Below, piece by piece: positions 25,661 to 35,429 of a stretch of DNA of 43,747 nucleotides. Source of the DNA: an uncultured Alphaproteobacteria bacterium. Its GTDB lineage: Bacteria; Pseudomonadota; Alphaproteobacteria; Rhizobiales; Ancalomicrobiaceae. Location of the stretch: contig CALMFH010000265.1 in assembly GCA_937864925.1 (NCBI GenBank), positions 1-43,747 of the forward strand, given 5' to 3'. Within the stretch, counting starts at the first letter, position 1. Every line of letters begins with the position of its first letter. A program made the position numbers and the translations under genes. The notes beneath the pieces are model-generated. The model was not told where the DNA came from. It made no database searches and saw nothing but the letters and a program-made list of their open reading frames with translations.

Positions 25661-28201
25661 TCAAGCCTTCTTCACTTCGCAGAGTTGATCGAAGTGCCCG
25701 GAGACCGGACCCCAGACGTTCGGGATGAAGTAGATCTCGTGGATCGGGTTGATGTCGTTGTGGGTCAGGGCGTTCCAGTGACCCTCGCGGATCTGCTCGC
25801 GCTGCCAGCCGAAGTAGATGACGACCGCGCCCATCGGCACCGATTCACGCAGCTTGACCTTGGCCTTGACGTAACCGTTCTGATTGTAGGCGGTCGCCCA
25901 ATCGCCGGCGGCGATGCCGCGCTTCGCCGCCTCCTTCGGGTTCATCTCCAAGAGCGGCTGGCCGATGTCGTCGAGCTTGACGATGTCCGAGGTGGTGCGC
26001 CACGACGAGTGGACGCTCCAGCGGGTGTGGCGCGAGTGGTAGACGAGCGGATACTTCTCGTGGAACGGATTGCGCTCCTTCTTCGCCTGCCCCCACGGCT
26101 TCGACGGCCCGAAGGGCGTCGCCATGTGCGGTTCCTTGTGGACCGGCAACTGTTCGCCGAACTGGATGAAGCGATCCTCGTCCTTGTAGAGTTCCTGGCG
26201 GCCGGAGGCGGTCTTGAACTTCGCCTTGCCCGCGACCTCCTCGGTGAAGGCGGCATAGGGTGAAGACGGCAGGTTGACGCGGATCACCTTCTCCTTCTTC
26301 AGCCGCTCGAGCGTGATGCCCTTGACCCGCGGACCACCGGTCTTCAACAGCAGATCGACCGCCGCCTCGGGGTGATTGAACTTGAAAATGTGGTCGGTCC
26401 CGAGCCGCTTGCAGACCTCGTAATAGATCTCGATGTCGGTCTTGGCCTCGTACATCGGCTGGAGCGCGCCCTGGACCAACTGGATGTAGGGGTGGGCGGG
26501 CGTCGTGGTGATGTCCATCGGCAGCTCGTACCAGCTGACCACCGGTAGGACGATGTCGGCGAGCTGTGCCGTCGTGCTCATCTCGATCTCGGGCGAGACG
26601 ATCAGCTCGATCTGCGGCAGCACCTTGCGCATCAGATTGCTCTGATCCGAGGCCTCGCCGAGGAGGTTGCCGCCGGCCGCCCAGATGCAGCGGATCTGAC
26701 GCCAGAGCTTCGCCTTGTTGGCCATGGTCTCGGTCGGGCCGTTGACCACGTAGGCGGTGTCGAGCGGCACCGCCTGATAGCGGTCGGGCTTGCCCTCTTC
26801 CTTGAGCGGGAAGAAGTAGTCGGCCGGATTGAGGCGCATCAGGTACTGGCCGGCCCAGGGGCTGACGCCGCCGCCGTTGACGCCGATGTTGCCGGTGAGG
26901 CAGGCGAGCGCGATCACCGAACGGCCGATCAGATCGCCGTGGTACCAGTGATTGATGCCGGTGCCCGACCAGATGCTCGCGGGCTTGGCCGAGGCGTATT
27001 CGACCGCCAGCCGCTCGATGTCCTTGGCCGGAACGCCGGTGATCTCGGAGACGGTCTTGGGATCGTATTCTTCGAGCTGGGCGAGGAAGAGCGTGTGCGA
27101 GGTGGCGCAGGCGACAGTCTTGCCGTCCTTGAGCATCACATCGAACGTGCCGGTGAGCGGCGGCTTGTCGGAGAAGTAGGTGTCGACCACCGGCTTGCCC
27201 GCCGCCTTGTCGAACACCATGAAGGCTTTCGGGTCGCCGTCGGCGGCGACGTCGGCGGCCTTGAGGTACTTGCCGGTGTCGCGACGCACCAGCAGCGGGC
27301 CGCTGGTGGTCTTGAGGAGATGCGCCTCGTCGACGAGGCCACGCTTGACCACGACGTGGCACATGCCGAGCGCCAGCGCGCCGTCGGTGCCCTGGCGCAC
27401 CCGTACCCACTCGTCGACGGCGGTGGCGGTCGGGTCGAAGTAGGGCGAGATGTAGACGAGCTTGACGCCCTTGGCGCGGGCGTCGGTGAAGAAATGCGCG
27501 TCGGGCATCCGGGTCTGGACCACGTCCGAGCCCCAGATGATGGCGTACTTGGTGTTCTGGACGTCCTTGAACTCGTGTTCCTCGGTCTGGACGTTCCAGG
27601 TGATCGGGTGGGCGAGCGGCAGGTCGCCGTACCAGTTGTAGAAGGTGCCGAGGCCGAAGCCGTTGACGGCGGCGAAGCGGAAGCCGGCGCCCTGCTTGAC
27701 GATGCCGGTGGCGGGCACCGGCGGGTAGATCCACACCGTCTCCTTGCCGTACTTGGCCGAGATCCGCTTGATCTCGGAGGCGATGAAGTCGAAGGCCTCG
27801 TCCCAGGTGATGCGCTTCCATTGGCCGCCGCCGCGCGGGCCGACCCGCTTCATCGGGAACTTGACGCGGCCCGGCGAGTAGACGCGGCGGTGATAGGTCT
27901 GGCCCTTCATGCAGCCGCGCGGATTGTATTCGTCGTCGGGATAGTCGTAGGGCGGCTCGACGCGCTGGACGATGCCGTCCTTGACCACGACGTTCCAGCC
28001 GCAGGAGCCGGTGCAGTTCGGCAGGTTCACCGTCCTGACCACCTTCTCGCCGATGAACTGCTCGCGCAGGGCGTCTTCCCAGGGGCGGTTCTTGTTCGGC
28101 ATCAACGCGCCGAAGGCGGCTCGACCGGATGTGAAGGGAAGGCCGCCGGCCGCAAGGGCGGACAGGCTCCCTTTGATGAAGTTGCGCCGGCTGGTGGTCA
28201 T
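25661..28201 (-). CDS. Molybdopterin alpha subunit of (per)chlorate reductase (type II DMSO reductase family)
   Basis: An 846-residue bis-MGD molybdoenzyme. A twin-arginine signal (MTTSRRNFIKGSLSALAAGG) sends it to the periplasm. The motif FYNWYGDLP at 187-195 aligns with FYDWYGD of PcrA, so Asp193 is the expected molybdenum ligand. Phe187 and Tyr188 match the PcrA gate residues. The N-terminal Fe-S site has Cys63, Cys67 and Cys97, but the fourth ligand position, His in NarG and PcrA, is Asn59 (NLPNCTGSC). The protein is shorter than PcrA or ClrA (just over 900) and NarG (~1250). With chlorite dismutase just upstream it most likely reduces chlorate and perhaps perchlorate to chlorite. Which of the two cannot be settled by eye. 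Nitrate, selenate or dimethyl sulfide enzymes are the alternatives. Confidence 0.88.
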   Translation of the reverse strand: MTTSRRNFIKGSLSALAAGGLPFTSGRAAFGALMPNKNRPWEDALREQFIGEKVVRTVNLPNCTGSCGWNVVVKDGIVQRVEPPYDYPDDEYNPRGCMKGQTYHRRVYSPGRVKFPMKRVGPRGGGQWKRITWDEAFDFIASEIKRISAKYGKETVWIYPPVPATGIVKQGAGFRFAAVNGFGLGTFYNWYGDLPLAHPITWNVQTEEHEFKDVQNTKYAIIWGSDVVQTRMPDAHFFTDARAKGVKLVYISPYFDPTATAVDEWVRVRQGTDGALALGMCHVVVKRGLVDEAHLLKTTSGPLLVRRDTGKYLKAADVAADGDPKAFMVFDKAAGKPVVDTYFSDKPPLTGTFDVMLKDGKTVACATSHTLFLAQLEEYDPKTVSEITGVPAKDIERLAVEYASAKPASIWSGTGINHWYHGDLIGRSVIALACLTGNIGVNGGGVSPWAGQYLMRLNPADYFFPLKEEGKPDRYQAVPLDTAYVVNGPTETMANKAKLWRQIRCIWAAGGNLLGEASDQSNLMRKVLPQIELIVSPEIEMSTTAQLADIVLPVVSWYELPMDITTTPAHPYIQLVQGALQPMYEAKTDIEIYYEVCKRLGTDHIFKFNHPEAAVDLLLKTGGPRVKGITLERLKKEKVIRVNLPSSPYAAFTEEVAGKAKFKTASGRQELYKDEDRFIQFGEQLPVHKEPHMATPFGPSKPWGQAKKERNPFHEKYPLVYHSRHTRWSVHSSWRTTSDIVKLDDIGQPLLEMNPKEAAKRGIAAGDWATAYNQNGYVKAKVKLRESVPMGAVVIYFGWQREQIREGHWNALTHNDINPIHEIYFIPNVWGPVSGHFDQLCEVKKA

Positions 28202-28289
28202 GTCGGTCCCCCGATCACATCTGGACGTTCAGGTCTCGCGCGGCGCCGGAGCGGTCGCCCCGGCGCCGGATAGGGATGCGCCTCGGCGC

Positions 28290-29387
<1,098 letters not shown>

Positions 29388-29436
29388 TCACCTGAGCCTC
29401 GGGCAAATACCTAGGTCCTCGGGCGGGATTGGATTG

Positions 29437-29460
29437 CGTCTAACCTTGCGACATTAGACG
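29437..29460. promoter_or_regulatory. Inverted repeat between cld and the sigma gene
   Basis: CGTCTAA (29437-29443) and TTAGACG (29454-29460) form a perfect 7-bp inverted repeat with a 10-bp spacer, so the half-site centres are 17 bp apart. It lies upstream of both predicted ECF promoters, in the 490-bp divergent region 29241-29731. It looks like an operator for a dimeric regulator (for instance an oxygen, chlorate or redox sensor), but no such regulator gene is in the window. Confidence 0.45.
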
Positions 29461-29557
29461 ATGCTGATGCGTAGGCCAGAGGAAGACCACCGAAGCGCGA
29501 CCTTCGACCAGGACCTCAGCCGGAAATCGCGACTTTGCGAAAAATGGACGACACCGT

Positions 29558-29582
29558 GTAACGCTACGGCGTTTGCCACGAA
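29558..29582 (+). promoter_or_regulatory. Predicted ECF promoter of the sigma/anti-sigma pair
   Basis: GTAACG (29558-29563), a 15-bp spacer and CGAA (29579-29582) differ from the cld promoter by one base and one spacer position. This would give autoregulation of the sigma gene. Transcription from here would start after 29573, which excludes the longest possible reading frame and leaves ATG at 29630 or, better, 29732. Confidence 0.55.
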
Positions 29583-29731
29583 TAGGTGATCGAACGACGG
29601 TCACGAGCCGTTTGATCCGGGTCACTGACATGAACCTCGATCTTCCTATCGTAGCGCTCACACTCGCGAACGGTCGGACCGCCGACCGGGCGGTTCTGTG
29701 GGCATCGGCGACGAGGGGGTCGGGCGAGGTC

Positions 29732-30331
29732 ATGGATGCGGTGACGAACACCGGGATATCGCGCGAGGCGGAGGCCGAAGACCTCCGCTTGCGGGCGCTG
29801 ATGCGTTCGGCGCAGGACGGTGACAGGGTCGCCTATGAGGATCTGCTCAAGGCTTGCCTCCCGAGGATCCGTCGCCGGTTGCAACGTCGCGGCGTCGACC
29901 CCGACCTCGTCGACGACACCATTCAGGACGTGCTGCTGACGATCCACCGCGCACGTCAGACTTACGATCCGTCAAGGCCCTTCGCCGTCTGGTTGGCGAT
30001 GATCACGGATCGGCGGGCCATCGACGCCGCTCGCCGCCACCACAGGCACGCGATGCACGAAGTGTCCTCCCCGGACGCCTACGAAACCCACGTGGACGAC
30101 AGCGGCGACCCGCAACCTTTCGTTACGACCAATGCCATCGATCGCATTCGTGGCAGCATCGCCGAACTTCCCGCCGCCCAGCGCGACGCCGTCGAACGGT
30201 TGTCGTTGCGCCAACAGTCACTGACGGAGGCGTCACAGGAGACCGGGCGCAGCGTCGGTTCGCTCAAGGTCAACCTCCATCGGGGCCTCAAGGCGCTGCG
30301 TGCTCTCCTGAACCCGGAGGGCCGGTCATGA
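29732..30331 (+). CDS. sigF: ECF RNA polymerase sigma factor, SigF type
   Basis: A 199-residue ECF sigma factor. Region 2 runs ~19-90 (the DRVAYEDLLKACLPRIRRRL part, then DDTIQDVLLTIHRARQTYD and FAVWLAMITDRRAIDAARRH). Region 4 runs ~125-180 (AIDRIRGSIAELPAAQRDAV, then LTEASQETGRSVGSLKVNLHRGLKALR). ATG at 29732 is chosen because the family usually starts just ahead of region 2; ATG at 29630 is possible. Its stop overlaps the start of an NrsF-family anti-sigma gene (ATGA). In Azospira and Caulobacter, SigF/NrsF pairs respond to hypochlorite or other oxidants. It is divergent from cld, whose upstream region carries the matching promoter, so it probably drives the chlorate operon. Confidence 0.88.
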   Translation: MDAVTNTGISREAEAEDLRLRALMRSAQDGDRVAYEDLLKACLPRIRRRLQRRGVDPDLVDDTIQDVLLTIHRARQTYDPSRPFAVWLAMITDRRAIDAARRHHRHAMHEVSSPDAYETHVDDSGDPQPFVTTNAIDRIRGSIAELPAAQRDAVERLSLRQQSLTEASQETGRSVGSLKVNLHRGLKALRALLNPEGRS

Positions 30332-30981
30332 TCGGAGCCTCCGGGCCTTCCCATGAAGAGATGATCGGCCGCCTGGTCGGCGATCTGCGGCCCGTTCGCC
30401 GCACCCGTCCGCCGCTCGTCGACACGCTGCTGTGGACTTCGGCAGTCGCGGCCTTCGCACTCGTGCTCACGCCGCGGGTGAACTTCGACGCGCTCGCAGC
30501 TCGGCTCACAGCCGCGCCGGACATGTGGTTGGCACTGGCCGGATCGTTGGTGACGATGGTGCTCGCCACGATCGCCGCCTTCATGCTCGGCTTGCCCGAC
30601 CGTGATCCGCGCTGGGCGCTGGCGCCGTTGCCGGGTCTCGCCCTGTGGCTCGGGGCGAGCGGGCTCGGATGCCTGCGAGCTGGGCTCGAGGCCTTCGGAC
30701 CGATCCCCACCCATGAGATCATCGACTGCTTCGCCTTCATCGTCGGCTTCTCGGTGCCGCTCTCCGGCCTGATGTTGTTGTTGCGCCGGCGAGCCTATTC
30801 ACTCCGCCCGACCCTGAACGCCGCCATCGCCGGGCTCGCGGCCTCGGCTGCTGCGGCAAGCCTCCTGACCCTGGTCCACCCGTTCGACGCGACCGTGCTC
30901 GACCTCGGGGTCCATTTCATCGCGGTCGGAGTGGTCGTGGTGTCGAACGGGATCGCGTCACGGCGGTTCGGCGGGGCGTAA
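30328..30981 (+). CDS. nrsF: NrsF/DUF1109-family membrane anti-sigma factor
   Basis: A 217-residue integral membrane protein of the DUF1109/NrsF family with six predicted helices at about 30-49, 60-84, 89-110, 124-147, 156-178 and 182-205. A short cytoplasmic N-terminus (MIGASGPSHEEMIGRLVGDL) matches the family. It overlaps the sigma gene by 4 bases with GGAGG 7 bases ahead of ATG, so it is translationally coupled. Known NrsF proteins hold SigF at the membrane and release it when periplasm-exposed cysteines or methionines are oxidised. Candidate redox residues here are Cys in GLGCLRAG (~110) and in IIDCFAF (~131). The inferred signal is hypochlorite or chlorite made during chlorate respiration. 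Confidence 0.85.
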   Translation: MIGASGPSHEEMIGRLVGDLRPVRRTRPPLVDTLLWTSAVAAFALVLTPRVNFDALAARLTAAPDMWLALAGSLVTMVLATIAAFMLGLPDRDPRWALAPLPGLALWLGASGLGCLRAGLEAFGPIPTHEIIDCFAFIVGFSVPLSGLMLLLRRRAYSLRPTLNAAIAGLAASAAAASLLTLVHPFDATVLDLGVHFIAVGVVVVSNGIASRRFGGA

Positions 30982-31124
30982 TCGGTTTCCTCCCGAAAGC
31001 CGAAATCCGGGTCCGGCGAGAGCCGGTCCAAGCAGCGCCGAGGGACAAGCTGGCGCGGGGAGACGGGCCCCCTGTGCGGTCGCGATCGAGCCGCATGATC
31101 GAATTTCACTTTAAGAATGGCGAA

Positions 31125-32336
31125 CTACCGCGCAAAGGGCGCCGGTGCTGTTCTTGTATCGTCCTCGGGTTCCGACGCGGGCTCAGCCTTCGGTGCAGCC
31201 GAAACGGTTTGCATGTCTTTCAATTTCTGCTGTAGGGCGAGCCGCAGCCAGGGGTTACGCTGAATCTGGGCGCGTACGTCTTCCCGGAGCATAGCAATCT
31301 TGCGTTCGAGCAGCGGTCGGGACGCAACACCTTCGCGACGAAGTTGCCGCTGTTGAATATCCAGCCGACGCAACGAATCGACTATTTGCGAGGCCTCCCG
31401 ATCGGCGAATGACGGCATGGCCTCGACATACACCCGCCGGAGCGACTTTTCGTCATCGCCGACATACCTCTTCAGGACCATTACGAACACGCGACGTCCA
31501 TGGTGTGCATGCTCGGCTTCGATGCCGTCGAGGAATGGAGCGGGGTCACGAATGATGCGTGCGGCATTTCGGCGTGCCACATCTGAGGAGAGAGGACGGC
31601 GATCTGCACTTGCCAGGGCGCGAGCGTTGGTCCCTTGAACGGCGTGCCGCCTTGCAATCATTGATGCCGTCCTTCCGACGTGCCGATTTGGCTCGACATT
31701 GAGATTGCGATTGCGATGGCTACGATGATCGACGCGTACCGGTACACCATCGGATGTGAGCTGTTCATTGACGATTGCCGCCCATGCCTCTCTGAGTAAG
31801 CCAAGTTGATCAATGGTGCTGGGCAGGCCGTAGCGACGAAGCCAATCCGCCGATTGCTCGAGCGGTGTCTTCGCCCCGAATCCCCCGGAGGAAATCTCCC
31901 GTGTCGCCATCATGATGTGTGCATGGAAATTTCTTATGTCTCCGCCATCTCTCGGCGAATGAAGCGAAACGTCGACGACAGTATTATATCGATCTGCAAT
32001 GTATTTGGCAAATTTGATTGCAATGAATCTGCGTGAGTTACTGGTCAGCTCGCAGGGCAATGCGACTTCGACCTCCCTCGCCACCCGTGCATCACGTCTA
32101 CGCTCGGCATTTTCGGCTGCTGACCAGAGGCTTTTGCGGTCCCTCACCCAAGCAGGAAACGTTGAATTCGACGGAACTACGATTTGAGTATGGATGACAT
32201 CGCGTCGGTTTCGGTAATCGTAAATGACCCCGTCGGCACCTAGAAGCCGCTCGCCGCTTCTGTAAGCCGCAGCGCGCCAAGCGTTCTGACCTTGGGACCG
32301 AGCAATCGGTCTCGTATGAAGATGAAATATAGCCGT
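31125..32336 (-). CDS. MobA/MobL-family relaxase with ACG in place of ATG
   Basis: A 403-residue MOBQ-type relaxase that would nick the element's transfer origin. The N-terminal family signature AIFHLHTRPIARSQGQNAWR is followed by AAAYRSGERL with the expected catalytic Tyr25. The HUH metal-binding histidines are in VDVSLH (His126) and NFHAHIM (His138, His140). The frame is open back to 32336, where the codon aligned with the family's initiating Met is ACG, with AGGAG 6 bases upstream and a stop six codons before. The first ATG in frame (32147) is 63 codons later and would remove the catalytic Tyr. So either ACG is a weak start or the gene was silenced by an ATG-to-ACG change. The C-terminal ~130 residues are charged and helical. 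Confidence 0.82.
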   Translation of the reverse strand, partial: TAIFHLHTRPIARSQGQNAWRAAAYRSGERLLGADGVIYDYRNRRDVIHTQIVVPSNSTFPAWVRDRKSLWSAAENAERRRDARVAREVEVALPCELTSNSRRFIAIKFAKYIADRYNTVVDVSLHSPRDGGDIRNFHAHIMMATREISSGGFGAKTPLEQSADWLRRYGLPSTIDQLGLLREAWAAIVNEQLTSDGVPVRVDHRSHRNRNLNVEPNRHVGRTASMIARRHAVQGTNARALASADRRPLSSDVARRNAARIIRDPAPFLDGIEAEHAHHGRRVFVMVLKRYVGDDEKSLRRVYVEAMPSFADREASQIVDSLRRLDIQQRQLRREGVASRPLLERKIAMLREDVRAQIQRNPWLRLALQQKLKDMQTVSAAPKAEPASEPEDDTRTAPAPFAR

Positions 32337-32576
32337 ATCAATCTCCTATAATCATTGTCATTTCATTGATTGAATGAGTATTTATCCAAAAATCGGCAAT
32401 AATATGTCGAAATTATTATAGCGTCACATGCATTTCTCATATTTATCTGGGTGATGCTTTGTGAATTGCTTTCCCGCTTGTGGGGTGGGCGACTCGTAAG
32501 TGCGCAGTCCTGCCAATCGGCGCGGAGCCAATATCTTCTGGATGCGCCCCCATATCTTCCTTGAGTCTCGGCCCTC
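32337..32576. other. AT-rich region between relaxase and integrase genes
   Basis: A strongly AT-rich 240-bp stretch holding the relaxase promoter and possibly the transfer origin. Inverted repeats are TCATT-GATTG-AATGA (32363-32377) and AATAAT-N8-ATTATT (32398-32417). A relaxase-adjacent, AT-rich, repeat-bearing gap is the usual place for oriT, but no nic sequence could be assigned. Confidence 0.4.
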
Positions 32577-34718
32577 TCAATCTGTCCCCAATTGTGGGGC
32601 ATCCATGCTGCTCGGCAACCCGATCTGTGATGTCTTCGTCGTCGTACCGGCAAGCGCCCTCTGGGTCTTCGACTTCTTTCGATAGGTCCAAGGAGCCGGT
32701 CGCATGTCTGCAACCCATGGAAGTAATTGGATGTCGTGCTTTTGGACGTGCGATGTCACGATAGGCAGATCACGAATTTCCTCGGCCATTAACGCCACCT
32801 CTGCGTCGTCAGAATACCTCGTCCCGGTTTCCGTGGTGCCGACGCGACCGGTGACGTCATCGATGACGACCGGGTTCAACTTTGCGCGGATCGCATTGTT
32901 CGTGAAGCCGTGCCGCAATGCATGTAGAAGGCGACTCCAGATGTCGCCAGCGAGTGTCGACGCCGCGATGGGCTTGAACTCCTTGTAGAATCGATCCCCG
33001 AGATCCTGTTCTTTCTTGGTTGTCGACACCAATTCGGGGAATAGCGCCCGGTATCCGAGCTTCTTGATTGCGAGCCAATAGTCATAGAATCCAAGGCGTA
33101 GCGCCTCATCTGGTATCGGTAGTGTTCGGACCGATTTGCTTGTCTTTACAGGCCTGAATGAATTTGGTGCTATATAGAAATATGGGATGCCGGTGTTAAA
33201 GACAATGTCGGACACTTCAAGAGAGCATATCTCATTGCGTCGAGGGCCGAGATAAACCAAAAAGATCGGGACCCAGTATAAGGCACAATGAAATATCTCG
33301 CCGCCAGTCATTCCCATCGCATGCGCGTTCAAACATCCTTGGTATATTGGGGAGTCGAACAAGCGGGCGATATCCTGAGGCCGCGGCTTGAATTGTTGCG
33401 TCCGTACTTGAGACTTCGTCGGCTTTCGGGGGCGTAGTCCGTTAATGTCGAATGTGGCGACTGAATAACCGTGGGATCGCAGATATTGGAGGAAAATTGA
33501 GAGATTCCCGAGGTGCTTTCGAATTGTCAGCGCAGAAAGGCCGACAACTCTTCTTTCGGATTGACGTGCCGACGGAGATGGAAGTCTTGAGGCTCCGCCG
33601 TGCCGCTGACGGATGAGTGCGCCTTCTTGCCGTAGTTGTTGCGGCGTCATCGACCGCATCCTGGCGCTTTGTCCGTATCTCGTGGGGATTTCGGCGAGCA
33701 GGTCGCAAAAATGACCGATGTGGTATTGGGTGATTTGCGAGGAGCTATTGATTTTGCATTCTTTTAGAGAGGCGACAAATAGGCGAAGGAATGAGCTGAA
33801 GTCGCTCTTCGTGTCTTTCGACCAAGCGCTATCATGCGCCTTATTTACGCTTTCGCCGATGCTGAAGAACTGATCGATCGGGAGGTCCAATAAAGCTGGC
33901 GCGGTGCGTTCGGCTGTGGATGCGTCTTGGCTGGCGGCGTCCGTCGAGTGAGCCGGCGGCGACGGTGCCTGTTCGAATGCGACCGGTAATACAGGAGTTT
34001 CATGATGTGCTGCAGGTACCGAGGCCACCTGAGGTGCTTCCATCGTCGCCTGCTTGATCGTGCGTCCGATCGGAAGCCGTGATCCGGCATCGAGCAGGGC
34101 ATCTGCTCGGGCTCGCAGCCACTCGATTTTCGCACGTTCTCTCCCGGTGATCGTGTCCGGAATTCCGAAGTCTGCCATCAGCGCCACGAGCTTGTGCTCG
34201 AAGCCGGGCGACCGAAGGACGGCGCCTTCAGACCGGACGAGTTCGGCGATCCATCCGATCTTGGAATCTGGTATGCCTGCCTCTACGAGCATGGCATAGG
34301 CGGGGCAGCCGTCGGCGAAGGTCAGGTGCTCGGCCGCTCCCCAATATTGCAGGATCCTGTAGGCCCATCCCATTTCGAGGTCGCGTTCGATCTCTTCGGG
34401 GGCTCCGTCGCGTCCGTGGCGACGAGCGATGAGGGCAACGTTTTCCAAGTGATGTCGCATGCGCTCGAGTTCGCCATCGAACAGGCGTCGCAACTGGTCG
34501 TAGGTGGTATCGAGTGGACCGGGTGTCATCTCCATCTCATCGAGAAGCAAGGACAGTCGGCGAGCAATATAGCACGCGTGCCGAAAATCGTATTGTCCCA
34601 AGGAGATGGTCAATCTCGATCTGCCACAGGCGGTGCGCAGGCGAGGTGGCAGGCGCGGTCGCCAATAATAGATGTGCCCCCGCTGTTCGATGCCGGATAC
34701 GCGGTGTCTCGCCCTCAT
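32577..34718 (-). CDS. Tyrosine recombinase (integrase) of the element
   Basis: A 713-residue site-specific recombinase. The catalytic domain has Arg493 (YLGPRRNEICSLEVSDI), a probable Lys528 (VKTSKSVRTL), His599 and Arg602 (LLHALRHGFTNNAI), and the nucleophile Tyr635 (TGTRYSD). The SAM-like core-binding domain is ~285-420. The N-terminus (YYWRPRLPPRLR...TISLGQYDFRHACYIARRL) looks like the DUF6538-type beta region of large integrases. A Pro/Ala-rich linker is at ~228-275. ATG has GGAG 8 bases upstream. The gene begins 155 bp from the 3' end of the intact tRNA-Gln and reads away from it, as expected for an integrase at its attachment site. It should integrate and excise the 22.4-kb element. 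Confidence 0.9.
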   Translation of the reverse strand: MRARHRVSGIEQRGHIYYWRPRLPPRLRTACGRSRLTISLGQYDFRHACYIARRLSLLLDEMEMTPGPLDTTYDQLRRLFDGELERMRHHLENVALIARRHGRDGAPEEIERDLEMGWAYRILQYWGAAEHLTFADGCPAYAMLVEAGIPDSKIGWIAELVRSEGAVLRSPGFEHKLVALMADFGIPDTITGRERAKIEWLRARADALLDAGSRLPIGRTIKQATMEAPQVASVPAAHHETPVLPVAFEQAPSPPAHSTDAASQDASTAERTAPALLDLPIDQFFSIGESVNKAHDSAWSKDTKSDFSSFLRLFVASLKECKINSSSQITQYHIGHFCDLLAEIPTRYGQSARMRSMTPQQLRQEGALIRQRHGGASRLPSPSARQSERRVVGLSALTIRKHLGNLSIFLQYLRSHGYSVATFDINGLRPRKPTKSQVRTQQFKPRPQDIARLFDSPIYQGCLNAHAMGMTGGEIFHCALYWVPIFLVYLGPRRNEICSLEVSDIVFNTGIPYFYIAPNSFRPVKTSKSVRTLPIPDEALRLGFYDYWLAIKKLGYRALFPELVSTTKKEQDLGDRFYKEFKPIAASTLAGDIWSRLLHALRHGFTNNAIRAKLNPVVIDDVTGRVGTTETGTRYSDDAEVALMAEEIRDLPIVTSHVQKHDIQLLPWVADMRPAPWTYRKKSKTQRALAGTTTKTSQIGLPSSMDAPQLGTD

Positions 34719-34872
34719 CGTCTGCTCCGCCCCCCGACCGGACGACGGAGTCGAGTGCCCCCACGTCTGGTCCCTGGTTGTTGCCAGCAGAGGAAAAAGG
34801 GCGTGCTTCGGGACTCGCAGCGGAGCCCGAAAGGACTTAGATCACAAGGACTTGGAGATTTGCGAAAGCGGC

Positions 34873-34889
34873 TGGCTGGGGGACCTGGA
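34873..34889 (-). repeat. Attachment-site core in tRNA-Gln
   Basis: TGGCTGGGGGACCTGGA, the tRNA 3' end, is identical to 12454-12470. It marks the right boundary of the element. Confidence 0.82.
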
Positions 34890-34946
34890 TTCGAACCAAG
34901 ACTAACGGAGTCAGAGTCCGCTGTTCTACCGTTAAACTATCCCCCA
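34873..34946 (-). tRNA. tRNA-Gln (anticodon CUG)
   Basis: Minus-strand tRNA with a perfect 7-bp acceptor stem (TGGGGGA/TCCCCCA), anticodon loop CTCTGAC giving anticodon CTG, T-loop TTCGAAT and an encoded CCA at 34873-34875. Its 3' 17 bases are the attachment core shared with 12454-12470. The tRNA is intact, so integration restored it. Confidence 0.92.
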
Positions 34947-35429
34947 GCGGGCCCGGGCTTCGCAGCACCGGTCGCCGTCGCGGACCCGTCTAACCGATCG
35001 CCGATCGGGTTTCAAGCCTTCCGTCGAAAACCATCGCCACCGGCGAACGGGCGTCGCGCCTCACCCGCACCGGCGCGGCGCCTCGCCATTGTGACGAGGC
35101 AGCCGCTGCTCGCGGCGCTTGTCAGCCGTCGAAGCGCTGGTAGACTGGATCCAACGCGAAACTCTGAGGCGCCGCGCGGGATTTCACATCCCGCCTGCCG
35201 GTGCGAGGATGAAGACTTGGGGAGGCGAGGTGACGAGCCGCCGGAGGCGGATCGTCCAACCCCTGCCGACCGCTCCGTGCCGCCGGGCAAACGCCGGCGC
35301 CGGAAGCGTCGGGGCAAGAGAACTCGTTGGGCCTCCGTGGCCAAGCCAGCCCCCACCGGGGCGGGGCCTGTCGGTGTGTCCGCATCGTCCGAAGCCGGAG
35401 CGGTGCCGTCCACCGTACGAGCCGACGAA
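34947..35429. other. Region between tRNA-Gln and the ppx core
   Basis: About 480 bp of chromosome. The frame of ppx stays open through it, but up to ~35210 the translation is low-complexity and resembles noise. It therefore probably holds the ppx and tRNA promoters, and possibly the true start of a longer ppx. No other gene seen. Confidence 0.4.

Noticed and set aside
25845-27821. Long minus-strand frame inside the reductase alpha gene
   Set aside because: It is another frame of the same strand as the alpha subunit, rich in Arg, Gly and His, with no domain. The alpha frame has all expected motifs.
25661-28201. Respiratory nitrate reductase NarG
   Set aside because: The protein is far shorter, has a Tat signal for the periplasm, lacks a narI partner and is in operon with chlorite dismutase.
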